This document shows, one piece after another, positions 1 to 8,444 of a stretch of 64,000 bases of DNA. The notes under the pieces were generated by a model. The model was given only the letters and a program-made list of their open reading frames with translations. It did not search any database and was not told where the DNA came from. The stretch covers positions 1 to 64,000 of the forward strand of contig NZ_WQNI01000011.1 in NCBI RefSeq assembly GCF_010993735.1, read 5' to 3'. Each line of letters opens with the position of its first letter. The first letter of the stretch is position 1. Position numbers and translations under genes: made by a program. Source of the DNA: Chelativorans alearensis (GTDB lineage: Bacteria > Pseudomonadota > Alphaproteobacteria > Rhizobiales > Rhizobiaceae).

Positions 1-5
1 CCGCC

Positions 6-479
6 GTGCCCGCCCGTCCGCGAAGCGTGAGCCTGCCGCTCTTCGACCCGCTGCCGCATACCCCGACGCAGGACCGCCGCCATGGGCCCGCGCGCGCCGT
101 CCCGCGCATCCTGTTTCCCGGCCTCATCGAGCCGTCTCCCCTCCCGCAGCCGCCCTCGCGCGATGATCCCGTCAGCGCCGCGCGTCTTGGCCAGCGCCTT
201 GCGGCACTGCTTGCTGCCCTTGACGATCTGCCGGGACAAGCCATGCGCTTTGCCCGCTGGAAGGCGCGCCGCGATCTGGGGCTTACGCGCCGCACCGCAC
301 CGCTGCGCGGCGGCCGCCCGCCCGGCGGCCGGCTGTCTCGCTTCGACCCGTCCGCCTGGCGCGACGCCGCGGGCGCGCGAGGACAAAAAGCCCCCCGCAA
401 CATCCGCGAGGTCGACGAGATCCTGGCGCATGCCCATTCGCTGGCCCTCTACGCGCTGGAGAGCCCCGATACCTCATGA
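6..479 (+). CDS. Hypothetical protein, possibly 5'-truncated by the window edge
   Basis: The function is not recognised. The frame is open to the first bases of the window, so the true start may lie upstream; the first start in view is a GTG at 6. The product is rich in Pro, Arg and Ala. A central stretch (AALDDLPGQAMRFARWKARR, about residues 68-90) and a C-terminal helix (VDEILAHAHSLALYALE, near 137-153) look like the conserved parts. From memory, short proteins with this MRFARWKARR plus EVDEILA pattern are common hypothetical proteins in alphaproteobacteria. Coding bias fits the host: third positions are strongly G/C. It points toward the P-type ATPase gene that is transcribed in the opposite direction, with a palindromic intergenic element in between. 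Confidence 0.55.
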   Translation: MPARPRSVSLPLFDPLPHTPTQDRRHGPARAVPRILFPGLIEPSPLPQPPSRDDPVSAARLGQRLAALLAALDDLPGQAMRFARWKARRDLGLTRRTAPLRGGRPPGGRLSRFDPSAWRDAAGARGQKAPRNIREVDEILAHAHSLALYALESPDTS

Positions 480-551
480 CAGGCCAGCGACCCCGGACTT
501 GATCCCATATGCGCTAACATAAGCGCCGTCATCCCGGACAGCCGAAGGCTT

Positions 552-631
552 GTCCGGGACCCATTCCGTGACTTATCCACGTTCCGGCCCGCTTCGCCGG
601 AGCTTCAGCGAGGCGAGAATGGGTCCGGGAC
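552..631. repeat. Intergenic inverted repeat between convergent genes
   Basis: The 15-nt arm at 552-566 (GTCCGGGACCCATTC) is repeated as its exact reverse complement at 617-631. Smaller GC-rich palindromes such as CCGAAGGCTTGTCCGG lie just outside. This is a typical rhizobial intergenic palindromic element. Its position between two convergent genes means it could also act as a bidirectional transcription stop, although there is no U-tract. Confidence 0.6.
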
Positions 632-680
632 AGCCGCAGCCCTTGCGGGCTCCGGCTTCCGGGGTGACGCGCGTCGAGGC

Positions 681-3161
681 CTAAAGGCGCAGGCGTCTCA
701 GCCTCAGTGCGTTGCCGATGACGGAGACCGAGGACAGGCTCATCGCCGCCGCCGCGATCATCGGCGACAAGAGCGTGCCGAAGACCGGGTAGAGGATGCC
801 GGCGGCGATGGGCACGCCGGCGGCGTTGTAGACGAAGGCGAAGAAGAGGTTCTGCTTGATATTGCGGATCGTCGCACGGGCGAGCTTGCGCGCCCTGACG
901 ATGCCCGTCAGGTCCCCCTTCACCAGCGTGATGCCGGCGCTTTCCATGGCAACGTCGGCGCCGGTGCCCATGGCGATGCCGACTTCCGCGGCGGCGAGCG
1001 CCGGCGCGTCGTTGACGCCGTCGCCGGCCATGGCAACCTTGGCGCCGCGCGCGTGGAGCTCGTCGACAAGGGCCTTCTTGTCTTCCGGCAGGACGTCGGC
1101 GCGCACATCGTCGATGCCGAGCTTTTCGGCTACGGCGCGGGCGGTGCGCTCGTTGTCGCCGGTCGCCATGATGATGGTGAGCCCCAGATCGTGCAGGGCG
1201 CGGATGGCCCCGACCGTCGTCTCCTTGATCGGGTCGGCGACGGCGAGGATACCGGCCGCCTTGCCGTCGAGGGCGACGAACATGGCCGTCTTGCCCTCGG
1301 CCTGCAGGCTCCCGGCCTGACCGGCGAGCGGCCCGAGATCGAGGCCGAGCTCCTTCATCATGGCCGCGTTGCCGAGCGCCACGCGCTTGCCGGACACCAT
1401 GCCCGACACGCCCTTGCCGGTGACTGCCTCGAAGTCGACGGCATTTGCAAGCGTGGCGCCCTCGGCTTCCGCACCCTCGACGATGGCTTCGGCAAGCGGA
1501 TGCTCCGAACCGCGCTCCAGGCTGGCTGCCAGGGACAGAAGCTCGCCACGCTCGATGCCGTCAGCCGCCACCACATCGGTCAGCTTCGGCCTGCCGACGG
1601 TCAGCGTGCCGGTCTTGTCGACGACAAGGGTGTCGACGCGGGCGAAACGCTCCAGTGCCTCGGCGTCGCGGATCAAGACGCCGCCCTGGGCACCGCGGCC
1701 CGTCGCCGTCATGATCGACATGGGCGTGGCCAGCCCCAAGGCGCAGGGGCAGGCGATGATGAGCACGGAGACGGCCGAGACGATGGCGAAGATCATGCTC
1801 GGCTGCGGCCCGAAGATCGCCCAGACGATGAAGGCAAGGATGGCGACCAGCACCACCGTCGGCACGAACCAGGCGGAGACCCGGTCGGCCAGCCCCTGGA
1901 TCGGCGCGCGCGAGCGCTGGGCGGCGGCGACCATCTCGACGATCTTCGAAAGCATGGTCTCGCTGCCCACCCGCTCGGCACGCATGACCAGCGTGCCGTT
2001 CTTGTTGAGCGTGCCGCCGGTGAGATTGTCGCCCGCTTCTTTCTCCACCGGGAGGGGCTCACCGGAGATCATGGATTCGTCGAGCGAGGAGCGACCCTCT
2101 TCCACCACGCCATCGACCGGCACGGCATCGCCCGGCCGCACGCGCAGGAGGTCGCCCACCTGCACCTGATCGAGCGGCACGTCCGTCTCCTTGCCGTCGG
2201 CGCCGATCAGCCGGGCGGTCTTGGGCGACAGGTCGAGGAGCGCGCGGATGGCCGAGCCCGTGCGTTCACGCGCCTTCAATTCCAGCACCTGGCCAACGAA
2301 GATGAGCGTGACGATCACCGCCGCGGCCTCGAAATAGACGGGCACGGTGCCTTCATGCGTGCGGAAGGAGTGCGGGAAGACTCCCGGGAAAAGCGTTGCT
2401 ATGACGCTGTAGCCATAGGCGGCGCCGACGCCGATGGCGATCAGCGTCCACATATTGGGGCTGCGGTTGACGATCGACTGCCAGCCGCGGTGGAAGAAGG
2501 GTGCGGCCGCCCACAACACCACCGGCGTCGCCAGCAGGAGCTCGAGCCAGCCGGCCGCCGGCTCGCCGATCCATTGCCGCGCGGGCAAGCCCACCATCGG
2601 CCCCATGGCGATGACCACCAGCGGCACCGTCAGGATGGCACTGACCCAAAGACGGCGGGTGAAGTCGATCAGTTCCGGATTGGGGCCCTCCTCGCCGGTG
2701 GGCACGCCCATGGGCTCCAGCGCCATGCCGCAGATGGGGCAGCTTCCCGGCGCATCGGTGACGATTTCCGGGTGCATCGGGCAGGTGTATTTCGTGCCCT
2801 TGGGCATCGGCTCCGGCGCCGGCCTGTCGCCCAGATAGCGCTTTGGCTCGGCGGTGAATTTCTCCGCGCAGCCGGCCGAACAGAAGTAATAGCCCTCGCC
2901 CTCGTGGCGGTGGAAATGGCGCGCCGTCGCGCGCTCCACATCCATGCCGCACACCGGATCCTTTGCCGTCAGGTAGGCCTCGGGATCGGCGGCAAAACGG
3001 TTGCGGCAGGATTCGCTGCAGAAATGGTAGGTGTGTCCGGCATGCTCCAGGCTGGGCTTGCCCTTCGACGGATCGACCGTCATGCCGCAGACCGGGTCGC
3101 GGACGACCTGGTCGGCCCCCGTCTGGTGGGCAAGTGCGGTGTCGTGTGCTTTTTGTTCCAT
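681..3161 (-). CDS. copA: Copper-translocating P1B-type ATPase with two N-terminal YHS domains
   Basis: This inner-membrane ATPase exports monovalent copper (possibly silver). The 826-aa product has two YHS metal-binding modules (DPVCGM near residues 22 and 68) and then a CPMHPEI...CPICGM heavy-metal-binding motif near 125-150, in place of the usual HMA domains. The catalytic core is complete: an SGEP actuator motif, the CPC transmembrane motif (about C471), DKTGT with phospho-acceptor D515, SEHPLA, and [10 protein letters not shown]. The CPC motif and the CueR-like operator upstream both point to copper. The gene stands alone: the next gene, gntR, is transcribed the same way about 100 nt upstream. 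No chaperone or regulator gene is adjacent. The ATG at 3161 has a GGAGAG ribosome site. The symbol copA is by family and orthology is not proven. Confidence 0.9.
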   Translation of the reverse strand: MEQKAHDTALAHQTGADQVVRDPVCGMTVDPSKGKPSLEHAGHTYHFCSESCRNRFAADPEAYLTAKDPVCGMDVERATARHFHRHEGEGYYFCSAGCAEKFTAEPKRYLGDRPAPEPMPKGTKYTCPMHPEIVTDAPGSCPICGMALEPMGVPTGEEGPNPELIDFTRRLWVSAILTVPLVVIAMGPMVGLPARQWIGEPAAGWLELLLATPVVLWAAAPFFHRGWQSIVNRSPNMWTLIAIGVGAAYGYSVIATLFPGVFPHSFRTHEGTVPVYFEAAAVIVTLIFVGQVLELKARERTGSAIRALLDLSPKTARLIGADGKETDVPLDQVQVGDLLRVRPGDAVPVDGVVEEGRSSLDESMISGEPLPVEKEAGDNLTGGTLNKNGTLVMRAERVGSETMLSKIVEMVAAAQRSRAPIQGLADRVSAWFVPTVVLVAILAFIVWAIFGPQPSMIFAIVSAVSVLIIACPCALGLATPMSIMTATGRGAQGGVLIRDAEALERFARVDTLVVDKTGTLTVGRPKLTDVVAADGIERGELLSLAASLERGSEHPLAEAIVEGAEAEGATLANAVDFEAVTGKGVSGMVSGKRVALGNAAMMKELGLDLGPLAGQAGSLQAEGKTAMFVALDGKAAGILAVADPIKETTVGAIRALHDLGLTIIMATGDNERTARAVAEKLGIDDVRADVLPEDKKALVDELHARGAKVAMAGDGVNDAPALAAAEVGIAMGTGADVAMESAGITLVKGDLTGIVRARKLARATIRNIKQNLFFAFVYNAAGVPIAAGILYPVFGTLLSPMIAAAAMSLSSVSVIGNALRLRRLRL

Positions 3162-3190
3162 TGGGCTCTCCGGAATCGCATCGAGCCGCT

Positions 3191-3221
3191 CAGATAGGGC
3201 TTCCAGTTACTGGAAGGTCAA
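3191..3221 (-). promoter_or_regulatory. CueR/HmrR-type copper-responsive promoter and operator of copA
   Basis: On the minus strand a -35 TTGACC (3216-3221) and a -10 TATCTG (3191-3196) are separated by 19 bp, longer than the usual 17. The spacer holds a dyad, CTTCCAGT-T-ACTGGAAG (3200-3216). Over-long spacers carrying this dyad are the hallmark of MerR-family copper regulators (CueR/HmrR), which twist the promoter when copper is bound. It lies about 30 nt upstream of the ATPase start. The regulator gene itself is not in the window. Confidence 0.8.
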
Positions 3222-3260
3222 GCCTGCAAACGACCTTGGCGGCAAAACGGTCCGCCGGGC

Positions 3261-3959
3261 CTAGCGTTCCCCCTCCTGGAGGGCAGGATGGGCTTCAGCA
3301 TAGAGCCGGGCGAAGCTCATGGCCACGTGGGAGCGCCGGATGTGGCCGACGACCTTGAGGTCGCCAATCTCGATGGCCGCCAACGTGTCGGCCATCTCGC
3401 GCTGGAAGAAGCGGATCTCGTTCATCAGCATTTCCCGGTACTGGGTAAGCCGCGAGGCGGTCTTCAGCCAGTTGCGGGTCGTCTGATAGTAGAGCCGCTC
3501 GGAAATCTCGCGCAGCGGCTCGTTGGCCGTCAGCTCCATCAGGAGATGGAAGAATTCCATGTTGAGGCGGGCGAACTCGCGCGCGTCGGGCCGGGCGACC
3601 AATGCCTCGCCACGCACCATGAGCTGGTGGAACTCCTCCAGCTTCCGGCGGTCCGGCAGCACCGGCGACAGCTTGCCGACGAGCTCGGCGAGTTCCACGC
3701 GGAGCTGGTAGACCTGCTGCAGGTCATCGATATGGATATCGGTGACGATGGTGCCGACGCCATGGACGGAGCGCAGGAGCCCCTCGTCCTCCAGCCGCGC
3801 CAGGACGCGGCGGATAGGCGTGCGGCTGGTCTTGAACTCCTCCGCCAGATCCTCCTCGCGCAGGCGGCGGCCAGGGGGATAATCGAGCAGGCAGATACGC
3901 TGGCGCAGCGTCCGGTAGATGCGCTCGAAACGGGCACGCGCCTCGCCGCCTCTGCTCAT
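3261..3959 (-). CDS. GntR-family (FCD) regulator, probable ectoine-catabolism repressor
   Basis: This is a 232-aa transcription factor. An N-terminal winged helix (about residues 10-75, with RLREEDLAEEFKTSRTPIRRVLARLEDEGLL) is followed by an all-helical FCD ligand domain. The start chosen is the ATG at 3959: it is 7 nt past the stop of the upstream deacetylase gene, and a GAGGGAG site overlaps that stop. An in-frame upstream start at 4016 would extend into the deacetylase gene. It is the last gene of the leftward doeA - deacetylase - gntR operon. It is therefore probably an autoregulated sensor of an ectoine breakdown product. The palindrome at 6545-6558 is a plausible operator. The well-known ectoine regulator EnuR is a MocR-type GntR protein; this one is FCD-type, so it is not EnuR itself. 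The ligand is an inference from context. Confidence 0.85.
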   Translation of the reverse strand: MSRGGEARARFERIYRTLRQRICLLDYPPGRRLREEDLAEEFKTSRTPIRRVLARLEDEGLLRSVHGVGTIVTDIHIDDLQQVYQLRVELAELVGKLSPVLPDRRKLEEFHQLMVRGEALVARPDAREFARLNMEFFHLLMELTANEPLREISERLYYQTTRNWLKTASRLTQYREMLMNEIRFFQREMADTLAAIEIGDLKVVGHIRRSHVAMSFARLYAEAHPALQEGER

Positions 3960-3966
3960 CGCTCCC

Positions 3967-5124
3967 TCACGCCAGCCTGGGCCGCAGCCGCTCCAGCATG
4001 CCGAGGCAGGCGGCAAGCTGCTCGACGGACACGAACTCGTCCGGCTTGTGCGCCTCTTCGATCGAGCCCGGGCCGCAGATGACGGCGGAAATGCCGGCGC
4101 TCTGGAACAGGCCGGCCTCGGTGCCGAAAGCCACCACTTCCGCCTCCGTCAGGCCCGTCAGTTCGGAGACGATGCGCCGTGCCTCCGACTGGGCGACCGG
4201 CTCCAGCCCCTCCACCTCGCCCACCACATGGGTGACGATGTCGGCCTCCTCGGAGACGATCTTCATCGCCGGGCGCAGAACCTGGTCGATATAGGCCTTT
4301 ATATCGTCCTTCACGAACCCCGCGTCCCCCTCCTGCACCGGCCGCATTTCCCACTCCACCCTGCAATGGCCGGGAATCACGTTGCGCGCCGCGCCGCCCT
4401 GCATAAGACCCACCTGCAGCGTCGTCCAGGGCGGCTGAAAGCGGCTTTCCGCCGGCGCCCGCGCCTTCAGCTCCTCGGCGAGCGCCATCAGGCGCGAGAC
4501 ATAGCGCACCGCATACTCGACGGCGTTGACGCCGCGGTCCGGATCGGAACCATGCCCCTCGAGCCCGCGGAACTCGGTCGTGTATTCGTAGCAGCCCTTG
4601 TGCCCTTCGATGATGCGCATTGAGGTCGGCTCGCCGATGATGGCCGCGGCGGGGCGGATTGCGGCGCGCTTTAGTTCCTCCATCAGGGCGCGGGCGCCGA
4701 AGCAACCCACCTCCTCGTCATAGGTGAAGGCGAAGTGCAGCGGCCGCTTCAGGGGCTTTTGGGCGAAGACCGGCACCATGGCGAGGCAGCAGGCGATGAA
4801 CCCCTTCATGTCGCAGGTGCCACGGCCGTAGAGCCGGCCGTCCACCTCGCGCAGGGTAAACGGGTCGCCGGTCCATTCCTGCCCGTCGACGGGGACGACA
4901 TCGGTATGGCCAGACAGCACGATGCCGCCGTCGCCTTCGGGCCCGAGCGTGGCGAAGAGGTTGGCCTTGGCGCCCGTCTCGTCATGGTGCATGGAAATAC
5001 GGGCGCCGGCATCGCTCAGGATTTCTGCCGCGTAGGCGATGAGCTGAAGGTTGCTGTCGGCGGAGACCGTCGGGAAGGCCAGGAGGTCGGCGAGGATTTG
5101 CTTTGTGTGTGCGATGTCGGGCAT
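3967..5124 (-). CDS. M20-family ArgE-like deacetylase in the doeB position of the ectoine operon
   Basis: This is a 385-aa M20 metallopeptidase of the acetylornithine deacetylase type. Expected residues are present: SGHTDVVP (H73, D75), the bridging Asp in GRGTCDMKG (D105), the catalytic Glu pair in TYDEEVG (E137/E138) and GEPT (E165). By family it removes an acetyl group from N2-acetylornithine. In context it more likely deacetylates N-acetyl-2,4-diaminobutyrate, which is the product of DoeA and one carbon shorter than acetylornithine. It sits between doeA and the regulator on the same strand. Sinorhizobium has the unrelated M14-type DoeB/EutE beside DoeA, and no such gene is in this window. 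The start was set at the ATG at 5124, which gives the normal N-terminus; the frame extends to 5187 through low-complexity sequence. Substrate is inferred and a true ArgE cannot be excluded. Confidence 0.8.
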   Translation of the reverse strand: MPDIAHTKQILADLLAFPTVSADSNLQLIAYAAEILSDAGARISMHHDETGAKANLFATLGPEGDGGIVLSGHTDVVPVDGQEWTGDPFTLREVDGRLYGRGTCDMKGFIACCLAMVPVFAQKPLKRPLHFAFTYDEEVGCFGARALMEELKRAAIRPAAAIIGEPTSMRIIEGHKGCYEYTTEFRGLEGHGSDPDRGVNAVEYAVRYVSRLMALAEELKARAPAESRFQPPWTTLQVGLMQGGAARNVIPGHCRVEWEMRPVQEGDAGFVKDDIKAYIDQVLRPAMKIVSEEADIVTHVVGEVEGLEPVAQSEARRIVSELTGLTEAEVVAFGTEAGLFQSAGISAVICGPGSIEEAHKPDEFVSVEQLAACLGMLERLRPRLA

Positions 5125-5199
5125 GGGCTGTCTTGATGTTCGTGATGTCCGGCTGGTCGGCGCGAGAGAGGGGGCCGGCGCGTCCAACCAAAGGATACC

Positions 5200-6384
5200 T
5201 CAATCCTTCACAATCAGTTCCCGCGGCCGCTTGCACAACGCCTCGGCCGGCCCGTCTTCCTTGATCAGGATGCTCTCGGTGATCTCAAGCCCCCAGTCGG
5301 CCATCCACAGGCCAGGCATGAAGTGGAAGGTCATGCCCGCCTCGAGGATTGTCTCGTCCTCGCGGCGGAAGGAGATGGTGCGCTCGCCCCAGTCGGGCGG
5401 GTAGGAGATGCCGATGGAATAGCCGCAGCGCCCGTCGCGCCCGATGCCGGCTTTTTCCAGTTCGCCGTAGAGGGCCTCGGCCACCTGCCCTGCCCGGTTT
5501 CCGGCCCGCGCCATTTCCAGCCCGGCCTCGATGCCGGCGGCCAGCGCTTTCTCCGCGTCGAGCATGTATTGCGGCGGCGTGCCGAGGAAGACCGTGCGGC
5601 AGAAGGGCGTGTGATAGCGGCGATAGCAGCCGGCGATCTCGAAGAAGGTCGCGTGGCCCTGCTCGAAACGCCGTCCGTCCCATGTCAGATGCGGGGCGGC
5701 GGCGTCGGAGCCCGTGGGCAGGAGCGGCACGATGGCCGGGTACTCGCCCCAGTCGTCGTCGACGCCGCGGATGGCGTCGCCGTAGATCTCGGCCACCAGG
5801 TCGTTCTTCTTCATGCCCGGCTCGATGCGCTCGACGATACCGTCGATCATCTTTTCCGAGATGCGGGCGGCGCGCCGCATGAAGACCAGCTCCTCGTCCG
5901 ACTTCACCGCGCGCTGCCAGTTGACCAGCCCGGTGGCATCCACGAACTTGGCGTCCGGCAACTCCTCGTGCAGCACCAGGTAGGCCTTGGCCGAGAAATA
6001 GTAGTTCTCCAATTCCACGCCGATGCGCTTGTTGGCGTAGCCATGGGCGCGGATGACCTCGGCCAGATGCTGCATGGGGTGCAGCGTGTTGGCCTGCACG
6101 TAGTGGTCGGGGTAGCGCAGCACCCGCTCGTCGGACATGTAGCAGGTGCGTACGGCGCCGTTGCCGTCCATGGAGCGGCCCCACCAGATGGGGTCGTCAT
6201 CCTTGAAGACCAGGACACCCTGATGGACATAGAAGGACCAGCCGTCGTAGCCGGTGAGCCACGCCATGTTGGAGGGGTCCTCGACGAACAGGATATCGAT
6301 CCCTTTCGCTTCCATCGCCCGGCGGGTCTTGTCCAGCCGGTTCGCGTATTCCTGGATGCTGAAGGGCAAGTGGGATGCGGGCAT
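5200..6384 (-). CDS. doeA: Ectoine hydrolase DoeA (EutD), M24 family
   Basis: DoeA opens the ectoine ring in the cytoplasm to give N-acetyl-L-2,4-diaminobutyrate. The 394-aa product has the creatinase/prolidase two-domain fold. It matches remembered DoeA sequences closely, for example DPSNMAWLTGYDGWSFYVHQ near the N-terminus, DATGLVNWQRAVKS, EYPAIVPLLPTG and SYPPDWGERT. Where metal-dependent M24 peptidases have an Asp-x10-Asp pair, this protein has FFEIAGCYRRYHTP, with Glu and Pro at the two positions. That indicates metal-independent, creatinase-like catalysis, as known for EutD. The ATG at 6384 has GGAGG 5 nt upstream; the frame extends to 6459 without a better site. It is the first gene of the leftward operon and is divergent from ehuB. 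Confidence 0.93.
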   Translation of the reverse strand: MPASHLPFSIQEYANRLDKTRRAMEAKGIDILFVEDPSNMAWLTGYDGWSFYVHQGVLVFKDDDPIWWGRSMDGNGAVRTCYMSDERVLRYPDHYVQANTLHPMQHLAEVIRAHGYANKRIGVELENYYFSAKAYLVLHEELPDAKFVDATGLVNWQRAVKSDEELVFMRRAARISEKMIDGIVERIEPGMKKNDLVAEIYGDAIRGVDDDWGEYPAIVPLLPTGSDAAAPHLTWDGRRFEQGHATFFEIAGCYRRYHTPFCRTVFLGTPPQYMLDAEKALAAGIEAGLEMARAGNRAGQVAEALYGELEKAGIGRDGRCGYSIGISYPPDWGERTISFRREDETILEAGMTFHFMPGLWMADWGLEITESILIKEDGPAEALCKRPRELIVKD

Positions 6385-6520
6385 GCTACCTCCGGAACCG
6401 TGCCATTCTCGCGGCGCTCCTGGAAGCGCCACACCCGCGACCGCGGCCGAGTTGTGCACAAATGTTGCTGTATGAAATGTTCGGGAACTCTCGTGAGACC
6501 TGAAGCCTGACCGAAGGCCG

Positions 6521-6558
6521 TTGACAACCCCTCGATCCGCGTGATGATGTATACATCA
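6521..6558 (+). promoter_or_regulatory. ehuB promoter overlapped by a 14-bp palindromic operator
   Basis: A consensus -35 TTGACA lies at 6521-6526. A perfect 14-bp palindrome, TGATGTATACATCA, lies at 6545-6558, where the -10 element would be. GntR/FCD regulators commonly bind short AT-centred palindromes of this size, and a TGTATACA core fits. The site lies in the 225-bp gap between divergent doeA and ehuB, so one repressor could control both operons. No good -10 hexamer is visible apart from bases shared with the palindrome. Repressor identity is inferred from the neighbouring gntR gene. Confidence 0.65.
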
Positions 6559-6609
6559 GGCACATCCCGCCAGCAATTTCATTTTTCACGAAAAACAAGG
6601 GGAAAGATC

Positions 6610-7467
6610 ATGAGACGCTCGGTTCTGAAAGGAATGGTGGCGCTGGGGGCCGTCGCCGCCGTACTCGGCACCGCCGCCACCACGGCAGTCGCGCAGGACG
6701 CGCTGCAGCAGGCGCAGGAGTCCGGCTATATCCGCGTCGGATTCGCCAATGAAGCCCCCTATGGATTTGCCACGCCGGACGGCAAATTGACCGGCGAGGC
6801 GCCGGAAGTGGCCAAGGCCATTCTGGCCAAGATGGGCATCAACGAGGTGGACGGCGTGCTGACCGAATTCGGCTCGCTCATCCCCGGCCTCAAGGCGGGG
6901 CGCTTCGACATGATCGCTGCCGGCATGTTCATCACCCCCGAGCGCTGCCAGCAGGTACAGTTCTCCGAGCCTTCCTACGGCATCGGCCAAGCCTTCCTGG
7001 TGCCCGACGGCAACCCGAAGAACATCGCCGACTACGGCACCATCGCCGAAAACGGCGACCTGACGCTCGCCGTGATGGCCGGCGCCGTCGAAGCCGATTA
7101 TGCGGAAAAGGCGGGTGTCCCGCAGGATCAGCTCGTCATCCTGCCGGATCAGTCGAGCCTCGTCAGCGCCGTCCGTGCCGGACGCGCCGACGCGGCAGCG
7201 CTTACCGCCAACTCGATCGCCCGCATGGCCGACAACAACGAGGGTGTGGAATCGACCGAACCCTTCGGCGAGGTGGCCGGGGAATCGGTGAAGGGCCATG
7301 GCGGCTTCGCCTTCCGGCCCGAGGACACGGCCCTCTACGAGGAGTTCAACAAGCACTTGAAGGAGTTCATCGGCACCGAGGAGCATATCGAGCTCGTCTC
7401 CCAGTTCGGCTTCGGCGAAGGCTATCTGCCGAACAAGACCACCGAGGAACTCTGCGCCGGCGAATGA
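6610..7467 (+). CDS. ehuB: Ectoine/hydroxyectoine ABC transporter substrate-binding protein EhuB
   Basis: This periplasmic binding protein captures ectoine and hydroxyectoine for the EhuCD-EhuA importer. The 285-aa product starts with a signal peptide (MRRSVLKG, then a hydrophobic Ala/Val/Gly run, then a cleavage site after TTAVA). The amino-acid-type binding fold follows, with GYIRVGFANEAPYGF at the mature N-terminus and LTEFGSLIPGLKAGRFDMIAAGM in lobe 1. The ATG at 6610 follows an AGGGGAAA ribosome site; the frame runs back to 6541 through the operator region, so that earlier start is unlikely. It is the first gene of the rightward uptake/catabolism operon. A 251-nt gap with repeats separates it from ehuC, which could lower expression of the downstream membrane genes relative to the binding protein. 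Confidence 0.92.
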   Translation: MRRSVLKGMVALGAVAAVLGTAATTAVAQDALQQAQESGYIRVGFANEAPYGFATPDGKLTGEAPEVAKAILAKMGINEVDGVLTEFGSLIPGLKAGRFDMIAAGMFITPERCQQVQFSEPSYGIGQAFLVPDGNPKNIADYGTIAENGDLTLAVMAGAVEADYAEKAGVPQDQLVILPDQSSLVSAVRAGRADAAALTANSIARMADNNEGVESTEPFGEVAGESVKGHGGFAFRPEDTALYEEFNKHLKEFIGTEEHIELVSQFGFGEGYLPNKTTEELCAGE

Positions 7468-7593
7468 CGCGCCTCCAGCCCAGGGACCGGCGCGCCTCCT
7501 TGCGGGCGGCGCGTCGGCAGGCATATCCGCATAAGGCTCCCGCGGAGGGTGAAATACGGGGCCGGACGGCGGGGGCTATATACGCTTCCGCCA

Positions 7594-7694
7594 GTGCATC
7601 GGCCCGAAAACCGTATCGGTTTTCGGAAAGCACGATGCACAAATTCAATAACTTACAGCGTCCTTTGTGCGTCCTAAGGGACGCACGGCGCTGT
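7594..7694. repeat. Two stacked palindromes in the ehuB-ehuC gap (repeat family C, copy 1)
   Basis: The first hairpin has GTGCATCG (7594-7601) pairing with CGATGCAC (7633-7640) around an inner perfect stem, CCGAAAACCG-tat-CGGTTTTCGG. The second spans 7655-7694, with ACAGCG/CGCTGT outside and GTGCGTCC-taag-GGACGCAC inside. Read in reverse, the unit resembles the sequence at about 32466-32536, so this is a dispersed repeat. Its position between ehuB and ehuC could stabilise the ehuB message. Confidence 0.75.
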
Positions 7695-7718
7695 AGTGGG
7701 GGTTGAGGGGTTCTCGCG

Positions 7719-8441
7719 ATGCAGCTTCGTCCGCTCGCGGTTTGTGCGATCGTCTTCTTCACCGCAGGGTTGGCGGTCTCGAGCTTCGCCGGTTTCCGCG
7801 AATTCATTCCAGGCCTTCTGCAAGGTGCCGCGATCACCATTCAGATCACGATCGGCGGCAGCCTTCTCGCCGTCGTCATGGCACTGATCGCCGCCATGGC
7901 CAAGATGTACGGGCCGCTGCCGCTACGCTGGCTGGCAGTCGCCTATATCGAGGTGTTCCGCGGAACCTCAGCGCTGGTGCAGCTTTTCTGGCTGTTTTTC
8001 GTGCTGCCGCATTTCGGCGTCAACCTCGATCCGATGGCCGTCGCCATCACCGCGCTGGGCCTCAATGTCGGCGCTTACGGCGCAGAAGTGGTGCGCGGGG
8101 CGGTGAACGCGGTGGCGCGCGGCCAGTGGGAGGCTTCCGTGGCGCTCAACATGCCGCGGGCCCTGGCGCTCAGGCGCATCATCCTGCCGCAAGCCTTCGT
8201 CGCCATGATCCCGCCGTGGGGCAATCTGTTCATCGAACTCTTGAAAGCGACAGCGCTGGTCTCGCTGATCACGATCTCGGATCTGACCTTCAAGGCGCAG
8301 CAGATGAACCAGACCACCTTCCGCACGGTCGAGATCTTCACCATCGTGCTCGTCGTGTATCTGGCCCTTTCGGTGCTGATCACCGTCGGCATGCGCACGC
8401 TCGAAACCTTCGCCGCACGCGGCATCGCACGGGGGAGGTAG
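7719..8441 (+). CDS. ehuC: Ectoine ABC transporter permease EhuC
   Basis: This inner-membrane permease of the polar-amino-acid HisM/GlnP type forms the import channel with EhuD. The 240-aa product has about five hydrophobic segments. It carries the EAA-type cytoplasmic loop that contacts the ATPase (GAVNAVARGQWEASVALNMPRALALRRIILPQA, about residues 128-160) and the IEVFRGTSALVQLFW segment typical of this family. A GAGGGG ribosome site precedes the ATG. EhuD follows 3 nt after the stop. The order B-C-D-A differs from Sinorhizobium only in the place of ehuA. Confidence 0.9.
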   Translation: MQLRPLAVCAIVFFTAGLAVSSFAGFREFIPGLLQGAAITIQITIGGSLLAVVMALIAAMAKMYGPLPLRWLAVAYIEVFRGTSALVQLFWLFFVLPHFGVNLDPMAVAITALGLNVGAYGAEVVRGAVNAVARGQWEASVALNMPRALALRRIILPQAFVAMIPPWGNLFIELLKATALVSLITISDLTFKAQQMNQTTFRTVEIFTIVLVVYLALSVLITVGMRTLETFAARGIARGR

Positions 8442-8444
8442 ACC

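Noticed and set aside
1053-3197. Long open frame opposite the copper ATPase gene (714 codons)
   Set aside because: It is the antisense shadow of a highly conserved ATPase in GC-rich DNA. It has no recognisable domain and is rich in His, Arg, Gly and Asp in the way antisense frames are.
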